From Blumeriella jaapii (lineage: Eukaryota > Ascomycota > Leotiomycetes > Helotiales > Drepanopezizaceae): a stretch of DNA of 64,000 nt. A program made the position numbers and the translations under genes. The notes under the pieces were generated by a model. It was not told the origin of the DNA. It ran no database searches and saw nothing but the letters and a program-made list of their open reading frames with translations. The DNA lies in NCBI GenBank assembly GCA_009599575.1, contig VWND01000002.1:1364001-1428000 (forward strand), in the 5' to 3' direction. Below, one piece after another: positions 44,731 through 55,406 of this stretch (position 1 is its first letter; the number at the start of each line of letters is the position of its first letter).

Positions 44731-47709
44731 ATGTATCGTGCGTCAGAGAACCTCCTCACGCATCCCGATCAGAACCTGGCCGAGTCGGCCGGCCCCTCCG
44801 ACATGCCCGACAACCTCGACCTCGACCTCGACCTCATCAACGAAGAACCCAACGAGCTGCGCGTACACACGCCTCCTCCTCGTCTGGCTGCCCGCTTCTA
44901 TCGCCCGACCACGAACCGTCGCAAGTCGTCGGCCGCCTCATCTCGTCGCAATTCGGTCTCCTCCGCTCACTCGCATCAGTCACAGCTTTCGGGCCGCCAT
45001 GGAGGACCACAGAGCAGTTATGTGGCGCAACATCTGCGGCGCGCATCCATCATCGAGGATAGGAAGGCCAGACTGGCCGACCGAGCCGCACACGCCGAGA
45101 AGGTGCGCCTTCGGGCCGCCGTGGTGAAGGCGGCCCCGAGGAGCACGACGAACAGCGAGGAGAGGGCCTTGGCCGCGCAGCAAGCGCGAGAGAAGAACCT
45201 GGCCGAGATTGTCGCGTCGTGTGCCGAGGAGGTCAAGCGGGCGAAGGGCATCGCCGAGAGCACGAGGGAGAAGAGGGAGGCGGAGGGCAAGAAGCTGAGG
45301 AAGGAGATGGAGGAAAAACTGGCCGAGGCGGAGAAGAGGCGAGAGGAGATCCTCAACAGGATGCACTCTTCCAAGAGAGGGCGATCGTCGAGTCAGCCCC
45401 GGAAGGCGTTATCGCCCTTGCCGTCCGTACGCGAGTCTCTCAGCGAGGAGGCCGCCGCCGCGAGGATTCAGCTGAAATGGAGGATACACCGCAAGGCGAA
45501 GGCGCTTCAGGACTTTGCCGCGCTGGGTCTCACGGTGGACAGTGTCCGCGCAACATCATTTGAGGACGTCGTCGACCTGCTGGCCCAGGAGAGAGTCCTG
45601 CTCAGCACCGCGCAGATATTGAGGATTTGTGGGCTCAAGGAAGGGGAGACGGGCTCGGTGAATGAGATGACCGCGGTCAGGACGTTCCTGAGCGCTTTCC
45701 TCATCCTTGGCCACCCAACCCAGGTCCTGAGCGGAAAAGTCGACATCCAGGAGCAGGAGCAGGTGGGCATGTTGCCCATGAGGAGAGATGATCTGGCTAA
45801 TCCACAGCTGCAGGACCTGGTGGCCAAGGCTCGAGATCTACTGATTTCTTTCGAGACCGTCTTATCGCGGTTGAGCTCTGCCAACCGCTACACGCCACCC
45901 CCCGCGCAGCTGTCGAATCTGTCGGAGGTCTATGCTACCTTCTTCAACGCTTTTATTGCGTGGAAAGCGAGGGACTCTACCACCTTGATCGACATGATGG
46001 TATTGCAGTTTGTAGAACTGGATTCCATCTGGCAGTCGGTCAAGGACAGCACCGAAGAAGCCGTCACAGACTCCTACCGAGATGGCATTCGAGAGAATCA
46101 ACTCAAGCTCATGGTGAGGATCAAGAGGCTGGCGGGTGCCCACCAAGGCAAGAAGTTAATTACGAATGCGATCCGGGAAGCACGAAAGGTTCGAGAGACC
46201 AAAAAGCCCACAGGAGATTCCCGACCTCGAGCTGCGGAGTCTCTCGAACCAGAACAGCCTGAGCTGGCGGATCTTGCAGCATCTGAAAAATTGGTCGACT
46301 CGCACTTGCAGACACTCACCCCACCACCTACGCCTCGTAAGTTTCACACTTCACACACCAATGAGCTGCGGATCGCACGGCCTATCTTGCCTCCAAACCG
46401 GATTGTCACCCACGAGGTGGCGATCAACCGAGAGTACCGCATCGACGAAGACGCTCTCGAGGAGAGGAGCGCCATCATGCACGCAGTCTTCGACACGATG
46501 CGACAAGAAATTGCGTCAGGAAACAGTGATATCTGGGTTCTTGCCATGGCGGAGAACATCAGAACGCGTCTTCAGCAGCTGCTCAAAGAGGGCAATTCTA
46601 TGCACAGGCTCATTGGCGAAGCACTCGACAATGATGTTGTGGCTACAGAGCTCCAAGCCGGATCATTTTCATACGAAAAATTCTTCTCCTTCATGGCTTC
46701 TCTGCTTCCTCGGCTCTGTGCTCCATTCCGCGACGCAGAGATCAAAGCGATCGTTGAGGACAAGATGCAGAATGGAGACGTCGTCGACCGGCTACAAGCG
46801 TTGATGCACGGCATCGATCTTATGCAGCTCGATTACGCGAATTTCATGTTACAGCAAGCTGCGCCAGCTCTCGTCAAGAATGCGGCGGAGTACGAGGCGT
46901 CGATCTTTGGCCAGATCCTGGAGGAGACTTCCCACGGTCTGCCGGCCACCGAAAAGGCCTGGAGAGAGGCGAGGGCGAAAGTCGTCGCTGAGCATAGCAG
47001 GAGAGACCCCGAGATGGTCAACCTGGCTAGAGCTCGTCCTACGCCCGAAAAGATGTACACACAGATGCTTGTAGACGTCTTCACCACCCTTGGCTACTCC
47101 TCCCCGATCCCAGAGACGCTGGAGCTCGATTCGAAACGAATCACACGCATCCGGACCGACGTTCTCCGCATCGTTACTTGTGGAGCAATCCTGCTCCAGT
47201 GTAAGAACCTGCTCAAACGCGACGTCCGCAGCCAGTGGAAGACAGAAGCAACACGCATCATCTCGGTGCTCGAGAACACCAAGAGCCCCGAGCAAGCCAG
47301 CCACGGCATCCAAGCCGCTCTCGAGTCCTCGCGCAGCATGCCGGCCGCGACCAAATCGCACATCCAGGAGCTCGTGCTCCGCATCGTCACGGCATCGGCC
47401 TCCATCTCCTCGGGCACCACCGAGCTCCGCGACCCGGTTTCGCGACTGCTCATGACGCGGCTGCGAGGCCACATCTTGAGCCGGCTCGCGGCCAGCACGG
47501 AGAAGGAGAAGGTCAAGTGCGCGAGCACGGCAAGCGAGAAGCTGGCGAGTCTCGGCCTGCCGGAGTTCGTGCACCGGGTCGGCGCCATCGTGGAGGAGAT
47601 GGGGAGGGTGGGTGCGCTGGATAGGGAAAGCCACGGGGTGTGGTACGAAGGGATCGCGAAGAAGATCGAGGAGGAAGAGAAGGAGAAGGATGAGGCGGGC
47701 ATGAGCTAG
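44731..47709 (+). CDS. TCP11-domain (SOK1-like) protein
   Basis: A single-exon gene of 992 residues starting at ATG 44731; the open frame extends upstream without another ATG. The N-terminus is disordered with Arg/Ser motifs (RRKSSAASSRRNSVSS) that look like PKA-type sites. Residues about 110-210 form a charged coiled coil (AREKNLAEIVASCAEEVKRA, REAEGKKLRKEMEEKLAEAE). An IQ-like stretch lies at about 241-256 (RIQLKWRIHRKAKALQ). The TCP11 domain covers roughly residues 550-975, with VAINREYRIDEDALEERS, FSFMASLLPRLCAPFRDAEI and DVLRIVTCGAILLQCKN. The yeast homologue SOK1 was found as a suppressor of cAMP-dependent kinase defects, so a signalling role is a fair family inference. It ends in a Glu/Lys-rich tail followed immediately by a CTAG repeat. 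Confidence 0.88.
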   Translation: MYRASENLLTHPDQNLAESAGPSDMPDNLDLDLDLINEEPNELRVHTPPPRLAARFYRPTTNRRKSSAASSRRNSVSSAHSHQSQLSGRHGGPQSSYVAQHLRRASIIEDRKARLADRAAHAEKVRLRAAVVKAAPRSTTNSEERALAAQQAREKNLAEIVASCAEEVKRAKGIAESTREKREAEGKKLRKEMEEKLAEAEKRREEILNRMHSSKRGRSSSQPRKALSPLPSVRESLSEEAAAARIQLKWRIHRKAKALQDFAALGLTVDSVRATSFEDVVDLLAQERVLLSTAQILRICGLKEGETGSVNEMTAVRTFLSAFLILGHPTQVLSGKVDIQEQEQVGMLPMRRDDLANPQLQDLVAKARDLLISFETVLSRLSSANRYTPPPAQLSNLSEVYATFFNAFIAWKARDSTTLIDMMVLQFVELDSIWQSVKDSTEEAVTDSYRDGIRENQLKLMVRIKRLAGAHQGKKLITNAIREARKVRETKKPTGDSRPRAAESLEPEQPELADLAASEKLVDSHLQTLTPPPTPRKFHTSHTNELRIARPILPPNRIVTHEVAINREYRIDEDALEERSAIMHAVFDTMRQEIASGNSDIWVLAMAENIRTRLQQLLKEGNSMHRLIGEALDNDVVATELQAGSFSYEKFFSFMASLLPRLCAPFRDAEIKAIVEDKMQNGDVVDRLQALMHGIDLMQLDYANFMLQQAAPALVKNAAEYEASIFGQILEETSHGLPATEKAWREARAKVVAEHSRRDPEMVNLARARPTPEKMYTQMLVDVFTTLGYSSPIPETLELDSKRITRIRTDVLRIVTCGAILLQCKNLLKRDVRSQWKTEATRIISVLENTKSPEQASHGIQAALESSRSMPAATKSHIQELVLRIVTASASISSGTTELRDPVSRLLMTRLRGHILSRLAASTEKEKVKCASTASEKLASLGLPEFVHRVGAIVEEMGRVGALDRESHGVWYEGIAKKIEEEEKEKDEAGMS

Positions 47710-48464
47710 CTAGCTAGCCTGTACGCTGTATATTTGCATTTTATTTCTCCCTTTCTCTCTCTCTCTCTCTTTTCGAGGCGGGGTCTTCCGCTATTGAACC
47801 GCGGATCTCGCGGCGTTTTTTTTTTTTTTTTTTTTTTTTCTTAGCTGGCAATGGAACCTGGGATCTGGGATGGGAGTTTTGGGATTGGATTGGACAGGAT
47901 TGGAGGCTTATGGGCAGGCGTTTATCATATATTTGGCTGATGCACGGAGGAAATGGTACGATATTTATGGATCTTGGGTTTCTTGAAGGGAGGGTGGGTG
48001 GTTTTATCTGCTTTCTTGCTTACTTGCTTGCTTGCTTGATATGGAATGCATGAGCGAATGGATGAATGGATGGATGGGCGGTCGGTCGGCTTTTGTGGTG
48101 GACATGAAAGGGAGTGTTGTACATGGAAGAGGGGGAGGGGGAGCATGTGTACATGGGAGGGAGGGAGGCAACAGAGGCCCAGTCGGCAATTGATGATGAA
48201 GTTCTAAATTGATTGACATACTACACCGAACTTTGCCTGCCTGCCTGCCTGCCTACCTCCTCCTCCTCCTCTGCTTCCCGTCCTGCCCTGCTGTCTTTCT
48301 ATTCACACATACATCTTTTTTTTTTTTTTTTTTTCATCATCAATCCAGCTTGCAAACACGATTCCCATCCTGCTCGAGCTTCTCCTCACTCGCCTCGTTC
48401 GAGAGCTACAGCACAGCACACTCAGTACTGTACATACCCGAGGAAACATCCCCACCCCATGACC

Positions 48465-48602
48465 TCTCTCTCTCTCTTTTTCTCTTTTTCTCTTTTTCTC
48501 TTTTTCTCTTTTTCTCTTTTTCTCTTTTTCTCTTTTTCTCTTTTTCTTCCTTTTTTTTTCTTTCTCTTTTTCTCTTTTTCTCTTTTTCTCTTTTTCTCTT
48601 TC
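48465..48602. repeat. (CTCTTTTT)n minisatellite
   Basis: Roughly 15 copies of an 8-nt CTCTTTTT unit in two blocks, separated by a T-rich interruption at about 48545-48562; strictly pyrimidine on the plus strand. Confidence 0.85.
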
Positions 48603-48618
48603 AAAGTGCCACCCACCC

Positions 48619-48660
48619 ATCCATTCATCCATCCATCCATCCATCCATCCATCCATCCAT
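48619..48660. repeat. (ATCC)n microsatellite
   Basis: About ten copies of ATCC with one ATTC variant near the start. Confidence 0.85.
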
Positions 48661-48941
48661 CAACAGTACTCGATCGAGCCAAGAGCAGGCGCCTTAAGCA
48701 GCCACTCTCTCTCTCTCTCTCAGCCAATAGCTATCCATCTATCTATCCATCTATCCATCTATCCATCTATCATGCTTTCGAAAACCACGCCTCCCTCGCC
48801 TTTGCGCGCAACGTGAATCAACGCGTTCTCTTGCTTGCTTGCGCTCGCATGGCTCGCCGTCTCCACCGAGCGTTTCGGAATTGCGGCGTTGGACTGGAAT
48901 TGGAATAGGGATATGTCGTTGTTGATGATAGTACTACTGTA

Positions 48942-49062
48942 CTGGTGTATTGGGTGTATTGGTGTATTGGTGTATTGGTGTATTGGTGTATTGGGTGTAT
49001 TGGTGTATTGGTGTATTGGTGTATTGGTGTATTGGTGTATTGGTGTATTGGTGTATGTATTG
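48942..49062. repeat. (GGTGTATT)n minisatellite
   Basis: About 14 copies of an 8-nt GGTGTATT unit with small length variants (GGGTGTATT at two places). Confidence 0.88.
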
Positions 49063-49270
49063 GTGTATTAGTGGTGGTATAGTGGTGGTAGTACAGTGGT
49101 AAGAAAGAGCTTGCAGCCGGATGGGTGAATACCCATACATACATACATACATACATACATACATACACAGACAGACAGACAGACACTCATGTTTGTTTGT
49201 TTTGTATATATGTATGTATGTATGTGTGTATGTGTATGTGTACATGCTTGTTTACTGACAGTACGTAGGT

Positions 49271-49628
49271 GAGTAAGTGAGTGAGTAAGTGAGTAAGTGA
49301 GTAAGTGAGTAAGTGAGTAAGTGAGTAAGTGAGTAAGTGAGTAAGTGAGTAAGTGAGTAAGTGAGTAAGTGAGTAAGTGAGTAAGTGAGTAAGTGAGTAA
49401 GTGAGTAAGTGAGTAAGTGAGTAAGAGTAAGTACGTAAGTGAGTAAGTGAGTAAGTGAGTAAGTGAGTAAGTGAGTAAGTGAGTAAGTGAGTAAGTGAGT
49501 AAGTGAGTAAGTGAGTAAGTGAGTAAGTGAGTAAGTGAGTAAGTGAGTAAGTGAGTAAGTGAGTAAGTGAGTAAGTGAGTAAGTGAGTAAGTGAGTAAGT
49601 GAGTAAGTGAGTAAGTGAGTAAGTGAGT
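49271..49628. repeat. (GAGTAAGT)n minisatellite, about 43 copies
   Basis: An 8-bp unit GAGTAAGT repeated almost perfectly over about 358 bp. A short interruption at 49424-49438 divides it into arms of about 19 and 24 copies. Each unit contains GTAAGT and GTGAGT, both consensus fungal 5' splice sequences. Confidence 0.93.
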
Positions 49629-49781
49629 ACATACATACATATCTACTGTACATACAGCACACTTCAAAAACCACCCAGTAAAAGGAAAAACAAACCGACA
49701 CGTATACGCCAAACAGGCAACGAGGCTGCCTCTTCCACTCTAGCAGATGCCACATCTGTTGAGTTTTTTATTTATTTGTTT

Positions 49782-49831
49782 GTTCACTTGTTCACTTGTT
49801 CACTTGTTCACTTGTTCACTTGTTCACTTGT
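49782..49831. repeat. (TTCACTTG)n minisatellite
   Basis: Six copies of an 8-nt TTCACTTG unit. Its complement, CAAGTGAA, resembles the adjacent GAGTAAGT array but is not the same repeat. Confidence 0.85.
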
Positions 49832-49962
49832 TCGCTTGAATCTCTCGCTTTCCTTCCCCCACTGGACGACATGTAGCTGTGCAGTACCATACATACATAC
49901 CAGTGGGGAATGTTTGGGGGGGGGGCCTGTTTTTTTACCATGGGTGTTGTGTAAGAAGAAGA

Positions 49963-50007
<45 letters not shown>

Positions 50008-50639
50008 GGGAGAGAGAGATGGGGAGAGAAAAAAGAGAGAGAGAGAGGGCCAGAGACTCGAAACTCAAAAAAAGGAAGAGGAAGAACATCCCAGTTTTCC
50101 CGTGCTTCGCCGCTTCATGTCCTGTCCTGTCCTGTCCTGTCTGGTCTTATCTACATGTCTACGAATGGATGGATGATGTACTATACTAACGACCGGATCG
50201 GGAAAGAGGAGAGAAGTCGTGGTGCAGGTCTTGGACAGAACAGAAGAAAACGCCTGAAAACTGCCTGCCTGCCTGCCTGCCTGCCCATCTAGTCTCCAGA
50301 GCTCCCAAATCCCCCCCCCCCCCCCCCCCCTCCCTCCTATGCGTGACTATGTAGCCACCGCACGCCCATCCGAGCCACCGCGTGGAAGGAGAAGGAAAGG
50401 AAGGAAAGGAAGGCCCGTCAGGGTACGTACGGTATGGTTATCTGGCAGTTCCTATGGACGTCGATGCAGGGTACTGTCGGGCGTGCCAAGTGCAGCGAGT
50501 GTGTGCCATGCCATGCTCTGCTCTGCTCGCTTAGCCAGCCATACTTGGATTGGAGGTTGCGTTGTTGTGTGGTAGGCGAAGGGTTGTGGAAGAGGGCCCT
50601 CCCTCCCCGAAGATAGTCATGGCTACCTACTCCACCCGT

Positions 50640-52034
50640 CTACGTGAATTTCGTGTGGATGATGTCCGGATTCTCATGCCAGTCGTCGATACTAACCCAC
50701 ATCTGCGCAAGCGTCAGTCAGCCATCCTCCACATCTTCCATCTTCAACTCCTGACCCTCGCCAAACCAGAGAGGGCGGATGCCTACCTTCCGAAACGTGC
50801 TCAGCCCCGCCAAGATGCTGCCTCCGATCCACGTCGAGTACTTTCGCTCCGGCGGCGCGAAGATCTTGATGCGCATGTCCTTCACGGCCAGCCGCTGCAC
50901 CTCGTGCAGCAAGCGGTCGCCGAAGCCCTTCGTCAGCGTCGCGCCGCCCGACAGCACGATGTTGCCGAAGAGCGATTTCCGCAGGTCGAGATCCGTGCGG
51001 TTGATGGCGTCCACGACGATCTGGTGAATGCCCGGGTACTCGAGGCCGATGATTTCGGGATCGAAGAGGATTTCAGGCGCCCGGAATCTCTCTTGACCAA
51101 CCTGGATTCGATTAGCATTCAGGTCAAGCGAAGACGCGCATGGGCTTGCCTTGATCTTGTTGCCGTCGGGCAGGGCATATTCCACGATCCTCGCATCGCC
51201 GCCGCCGCCGCCCATCTTGCCTGACGCCGAGATCCACTCCTTCTCCTCCTTCTTGGGGTCCGCGGCCACGTAGCTCACCTTCTCCTTGATCAAGCGCACG
51301 ACCTCCTTCTCGGCCGAGTGTGGAACACGTAGCCGGATTTCCGCAGCAGCAGCTGCATGTACTCCGTGACATCGCGTCCGGCGACGTCTATCCGCCTGAT
51401 CGAGCTGGGCATGGCGAACCCTTCGTACACCGGCACGGCGTGCGATACGCCATCGCCGGCGTCGAGCACGATGCCCGTTGTCCGGCCAGAGGCGTAGAGC
51501 GAGAGCACGGCCTGGATGGATGTGTAGAGCGCGGGAACGTTGAAGGTCTCGAAGAGGATCTGGGCGGCCGTGTCGCGGTTACTGCGCGGATTGAGCGGCG
51601 GTTCCGTCAGCAGAACTGGATGCTGTGATCATTCCCCATTAGCATGATTCCCCATGAGCCATCCTCCTCTCCCGCGACAGCATCGCTCCAGCGCGTATTG
51701 TCCCACATGCGTGATCGCCCAAACTCACCTCCTCACTCAAGGTCTTGAGCCCTTCCCCATACACCCACTCCCAGATCCTCTCCATGTCGTCCCAGTCCGT
51801 CACAATGCCGTGCTCCAGCGGGTACTTGATCTTCAGCAGGCCCCTCAGCTCTTGCGCCCGCTGCCCGATAAACACGTCGCCTTCCAAGGCGCCCGCCAGC
51901 ACGCGGGGGTGCTTCGGCCGGCCGACGAAGGATGGGAAATAGCACTTTGGCAAGTCGTCGCCGGCGAAGCCCGCGCGGATCGTGCCCGAGCCGTTGTCGA
52001 GCACGATGGGAGCGTTGTGGAGAGTGTCAGCCAT
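50640..52034 (-). CDS. ARP1: Actin-related protein 1 (centractin), dynactin subunit; one frame break
   Basis: Arp1 forms the short actin-like filament of dynactin, the activator of cytoplasmic dynein used for nuclear and vesicle movement in hyphae. Four exons: 51729-52034, 51150-51622, 50787-51101, 50640-50702; about 385 residues, as expected. Motifs: [20 protein letters not shown] at the N-terminus, [72 protein letters not shown] and the ending [19 protein letters not shown]. These match Arp1 rather than actin or other ARPs. Exon 2 breaks frame at about 51314-51322 between GYVFHT and [10 protein letters not shown] (one base missing). The third intron (51102-51149) starts GCAAGC and is read as GC-AG. 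Lower-case Neurospora homologue name: ro-4. Confidence 0.93.
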
Positions 52035-54038
52035 GCCTGCTGGCCTGGGGGCGCTCCGGCGCAGCGCACTCTGGGGGGTTTCTGAGGGCGGCTGCTGGAC
52101 GAGCAGTGTTGGGAAGATGAAATTACTGGTGGTGTTGCGAGGCGATTGAGACGTTGTCTGGGCTATCGACTGGTTCTCCTGGATGTTGAGGATTCGCGTT
52201 CAAATCTCACGAAGCGCGTTGGACAGGGGGAGCTTGGATTAGGCGAGAAACTTGCTGCAACTACAACGCTCGTCACCTGAATCACAGCATAGGAAGTGAA
52301 GCTACAAGGGAAAGTCCTCTATCCAGTCCTATTATCTTCCTCTTTTTCCTTTTCTTTTCTTTTGTTCCTCTTATCTTTGAGCCCAGCTTGTCCAGGGAAA
52401 TGTGTCATTGTTGATAGGTCACCTACCTACCTACCTACAATAGCAACCCCTGAAAGCAACACACCTTCAGCGAAGAGAGGGAGAAAACACATCTCTGGTA
52501 TTTTGTTTGTCCTGTCTGTCTCGATACGTGCACGCACAGTGTTGTTGCCGCGAGTCGACACTGGCCAGCCTCGACCAGAGAACGAAAGGTATTGAATTGG
52601 AACCAACCACTTTCCATCCCTCCTCTCAAGCCTGGCAACCAAGGACTCTCTTCCCTCCATTCATCCATTCATCATTCATCGAAGAACCCACGTCCCGAGG
52701 TTTCTTCCGTCATTACGTGACGTTACGTTACGCACCGGTGCCCTACCACCGACTCCCATCCATCCATGCATCCCCTTCCTTCCCCGCATGCAAGCCAAAC
52801 ATCGGTTTCTGTCACAGTACTTACTGTATGTACGTACAGTAACCCCCCCCTCCCCCCACTTCAGTAGAGGAAGAAGGGAACCCGCTGCTAGCTCCCGAGT
52901 TGGCGTGTATCTGCTTCTCCAAGCCAAGTCCACGCCACGTCAAGCCGGGAGAGGAGCAAAGGAGTAAGGAGATACCAGCTATCACTAACCATCAAAATGC
53001 CCTTCCATCACTTAGCGCGAGTCGCAAAGATGTACATAGGAAGGAACGCGGCTCGAGTTGGTTCTCCCATCCTACACGTATTGGATCATGTACTGTACTG
53101 TACTGTATCCCCCCAAGAGCCAACCAGAACGAACACGCGCCCGTGCCGACTGTTGCTCCTTTTGTTGCAGGTCGTGTGTTTGCACTTCTCCGGAGTCCGG
53201 GCGCGCTGGCCTGCGCTGGGCTGGGCTGGAGGGATTCCTTCTTGGGGGGAGGGGTACTATCTTCGTTTGTTTGGGGGCTGAGACTGGGAGACTGTGGGGT
53301 GAGGGAGGGAGGGAGGGAGGGAGGGAGGGAAGAGGAGAGGCGAGGAGAAATGATGTGATATGTGTGGTGGATGATAGCATCTCCATTGATTACAACCTTA
53401 CGTTATGAGTCCTGCTATGCTATACCATGCCATGCTATGCATACTACAGTACCTCGTGCTCTGCCTCCCCTCCCCTTCCGTACCCATAACATCCGTGGCC
53501 CCGGCCCGCCCAGACGAAGAAAAAAAAAGCAGAGAAAAACCGTACAGTGTTGACATGGCTCTAAAGCTTGTCGGGGTATAAGTCAAGCCAAAAAAAAAGT
53601 TGGGGTATATCCATCGCTATCGCTGTGTCGCCGCTGACAAAGGTATAGAGATATCGCACTCGAAAATCACCAGGACAGATGCATCTGGAATCATACCAGC
53701 CAGATTGTCCTGAGGCCCAAACTTTTTTTTCCCCTTCATCTCCCATTTCCGTTCCCGCTCCCATTTCCGAAGAATAAAACCCCGTGGTTCCAAATTTGAT
53801 GACGAAAACCCCAAATAAATCAATGCACGCCGTACTCAGAATGTTTTTTTTGGGGGTACAGTACCCGCATTGTACCGATGTTGAAGAGAGAAGATGTGAG
53901 ATGTCATGGTCGTGATACGGGACTCAGAATCAGCGCGCTGGTAAACCAATGCTGCCCCCATGACCGTTGGTGAAAACCTGAGCGCCAATGCCGAAAACGT
54001 ATTTAGGACGTGGAAGGAAAACAGTGCAGACTCATGGT
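52035..54038. other. Intergenic region with simple repeats
   Basis: About 2.0 kb containing the ARP1 promoter. Contains ACCTACCTACCTAC (52422-52438), ATCC repeats (52660-52680), TACTGTAC patches (52812-52842, 53087-53107), an AGGG array (53303-53328) and short A/T runs. No recognised gene. Confidence 0.5.
53303..53328. repeat. (AGGG)n microsatellite
   Basis: About six copies of AGGG. Confidence 0.85.
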
Positions 54039-54479
54039 CTAGCGACGCTCGTGGCTCAACCGCCCAAAGAATCCGCTTCGGATCGAGCCCGTGGAGGACG
54101 ACGAGTCCTTGCGAGGGCAAGGGGACCCGAGGCGAGTGGTGATCCAGTTGCCGGCTCCTCCGCGACCGATGTGGTGGTTCTCTTGACCCACCATCTTCCT
54201 TCTGTCCTCGCGACTCTTCTGGAGGGCAAGTTCCTCATCGAAGCTGAAGATGGTGCGCTCGGAGTGCGTGTGGGTGTTGCCAGCGCCTCCCCGGCCGCTG
54301 CTGAAGTTGGACCTGCTGCGAGGAAGGCCTTGCTCGAACAGGGACGCTGGACCACGAGCCGTGGCGCCGACAGAGGTCTTGTCGACCTTGACGGAGTTGC
54401 CGGCGCCGCCTCGTCCCATATAGGTGTACTTGGAGACGTGTGGGTGTGGCTCGACGACATGGAAGTTGAACAGGGGCAT
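54039..54479 (-). CDS. PAR32-like GRGGAGN-repeat protein (DUF3602)
   Basis: A single-exon gene of 146 residues starting MPLFNFHVVEPHPHVSKYTY. Three copies of the motif GRGGAGN occur (MGRGGAGNSVK, SGRGGAGNTHT, IGRGGAGNWIT), spaced about 40 residues apart. This motif defines the fungal DUF3602 family, whose yeast member Par32 is phosphorylated after rapamycin treatment and restrains ammonium transporters. Between the repeats are Ser/Arg-rich and charged segments, and the C-terminus SGFFGRLSHERR is short and basic. The protein is probably disordered and cytoplasmic. A role in nitrogen signalling is inferred only from the yeast relative. The start codon fits well, since the first residues are typical of the family. 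No intron needed. Confidence 0.85.
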   Translation of the reverse strand: MPLFNFHVVEPHPHVSKYTYMGRGGAGNSVKVDKTSVGATARGPASLFEQGLPRSRSNFSSGRGGAGNTHTHSERTIFSFDEELALQKSREDRRKMVGQENHHIGRGGAGNWITTRLGSPCPRKDSSSSTGSIRSGFFGRLSHERR

Positions 54480-55406
54480 TGTTGATCGAGTTTGGGTGGT
54501 AGGTAGGTGGCCAAAAAGGTCTTTGTCGTAACGGAGAGTGTGTGAGGTTGAGTTGACACGAAAAAAAAGAATGGATGTCAGGTACCAACGGAGCCAGGGC
54601 TAGCTAGCTCTTATACCGCCTTGCGCGTACCCGTCTCTCGATGGTGCAAGAGCCTACGTGTTCAGCCCAGCATCAAGTCATCCCTCGAGAAAATCCTTTC
54701 ACGCACTCGCTCGCTCGCTCGCCCACGACGGTTTGACTCTCGACTGTGGTCGTCGGGCTCTCGGCTCCCGCACCCTAGGCTGCAAGCGGCTCTCTTGGCA
54801 GGCTAAGACGCACCCCGTGAGAGGCGGCGGCGGTAGAATGCCAATTTCCTGGGGGTAATGGAAAATGGGCACTGGTTGTGTGCCAGGCCAGGCCGGGCAT
54901 CGTGGCCACGGCCTGACCGTGCCACTCACTGCACACCGTGCGTTGGGTGGCAAAAGTTGCTCGAGGCAGTGGAAGTGGCCTGCTCACGGGCACGCTGGGA
55001 ATGGCTGAGATGGCTGACGGATCGGGTCCATCATCACCAGCCCGCCAGCCAGGAGGACAGGTTCTGCAGCAAGTAGTGACCCCAAAACTCTGCAACATGG
55101 ATCCTACAGTCCTGTCTGTGCTATACGGTACCTATGCAGGCCAGGTGACGCCTCACATCCGGCGGTAAGCGGCGCCACCGAGGACGTCGACGTCGGGCGC
55201 GCGGGTGTGACGAAATCCGCGAGGGGAATTGCGAGAAGAATGAAAGAAAAGAAGAAGAGAAAAAAGGCGAAGGAAAAATCGCTTCCATAGCGGGAACTTG
55301 GCAGGCGGGCGCTAGCTGGAGATCGTCGTCACTCGCGCTGTCTTGGCTTCGCTTCCCCGCATTTTCCCTTGGCGGCATAGATCACGTCAGTCGCGTGCCC
55401 TGCATA

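Larger units (their letters stand above)
47710..50639. other. Intergenic cluster of micro- and minisatellites
   Basis: About 2.9 kb between the 3' ends of the TCP11 and ARP1 genes, with no recognised gene. Simple-sequence arrays lie close together (main ones listed separately). Smaller ones include CT (47753-47771), a 24-nt T run (47816-47839), CTTG (48016-48037), CTGC (48236-48252 and 50259-50283), a 20-nt T run (48315-48334), ATCTATCC (48733-48770), CATA (49133-49165), CAGA (49166-49183), AG (49967-50003) and poly-C (50311-50330). Apparent long frames here are repeat translations. Confidence 0.75.

Noticed and set aside
48209..48908. Frames of 160-230 codons rich in Phe, Leu, Ser and Pro-Ser-Ile-His
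   Set aside because: Translations of CTCTTTTT and ATCC repeats.
49271..49628. CRISPR-like array
   Set aside because: Contiguous 8-bp repeats without spacers in a eukaryotic genome; this is a minisatellite.
49187..49712. Long minus-strand frames with repeated LTYSLTHL residues
   Set aside because: Pure translation of the GAGTAAGT minisatellite; all three frames stay open because the 8-bp unit has no stop, so this is not evidence of a gene.
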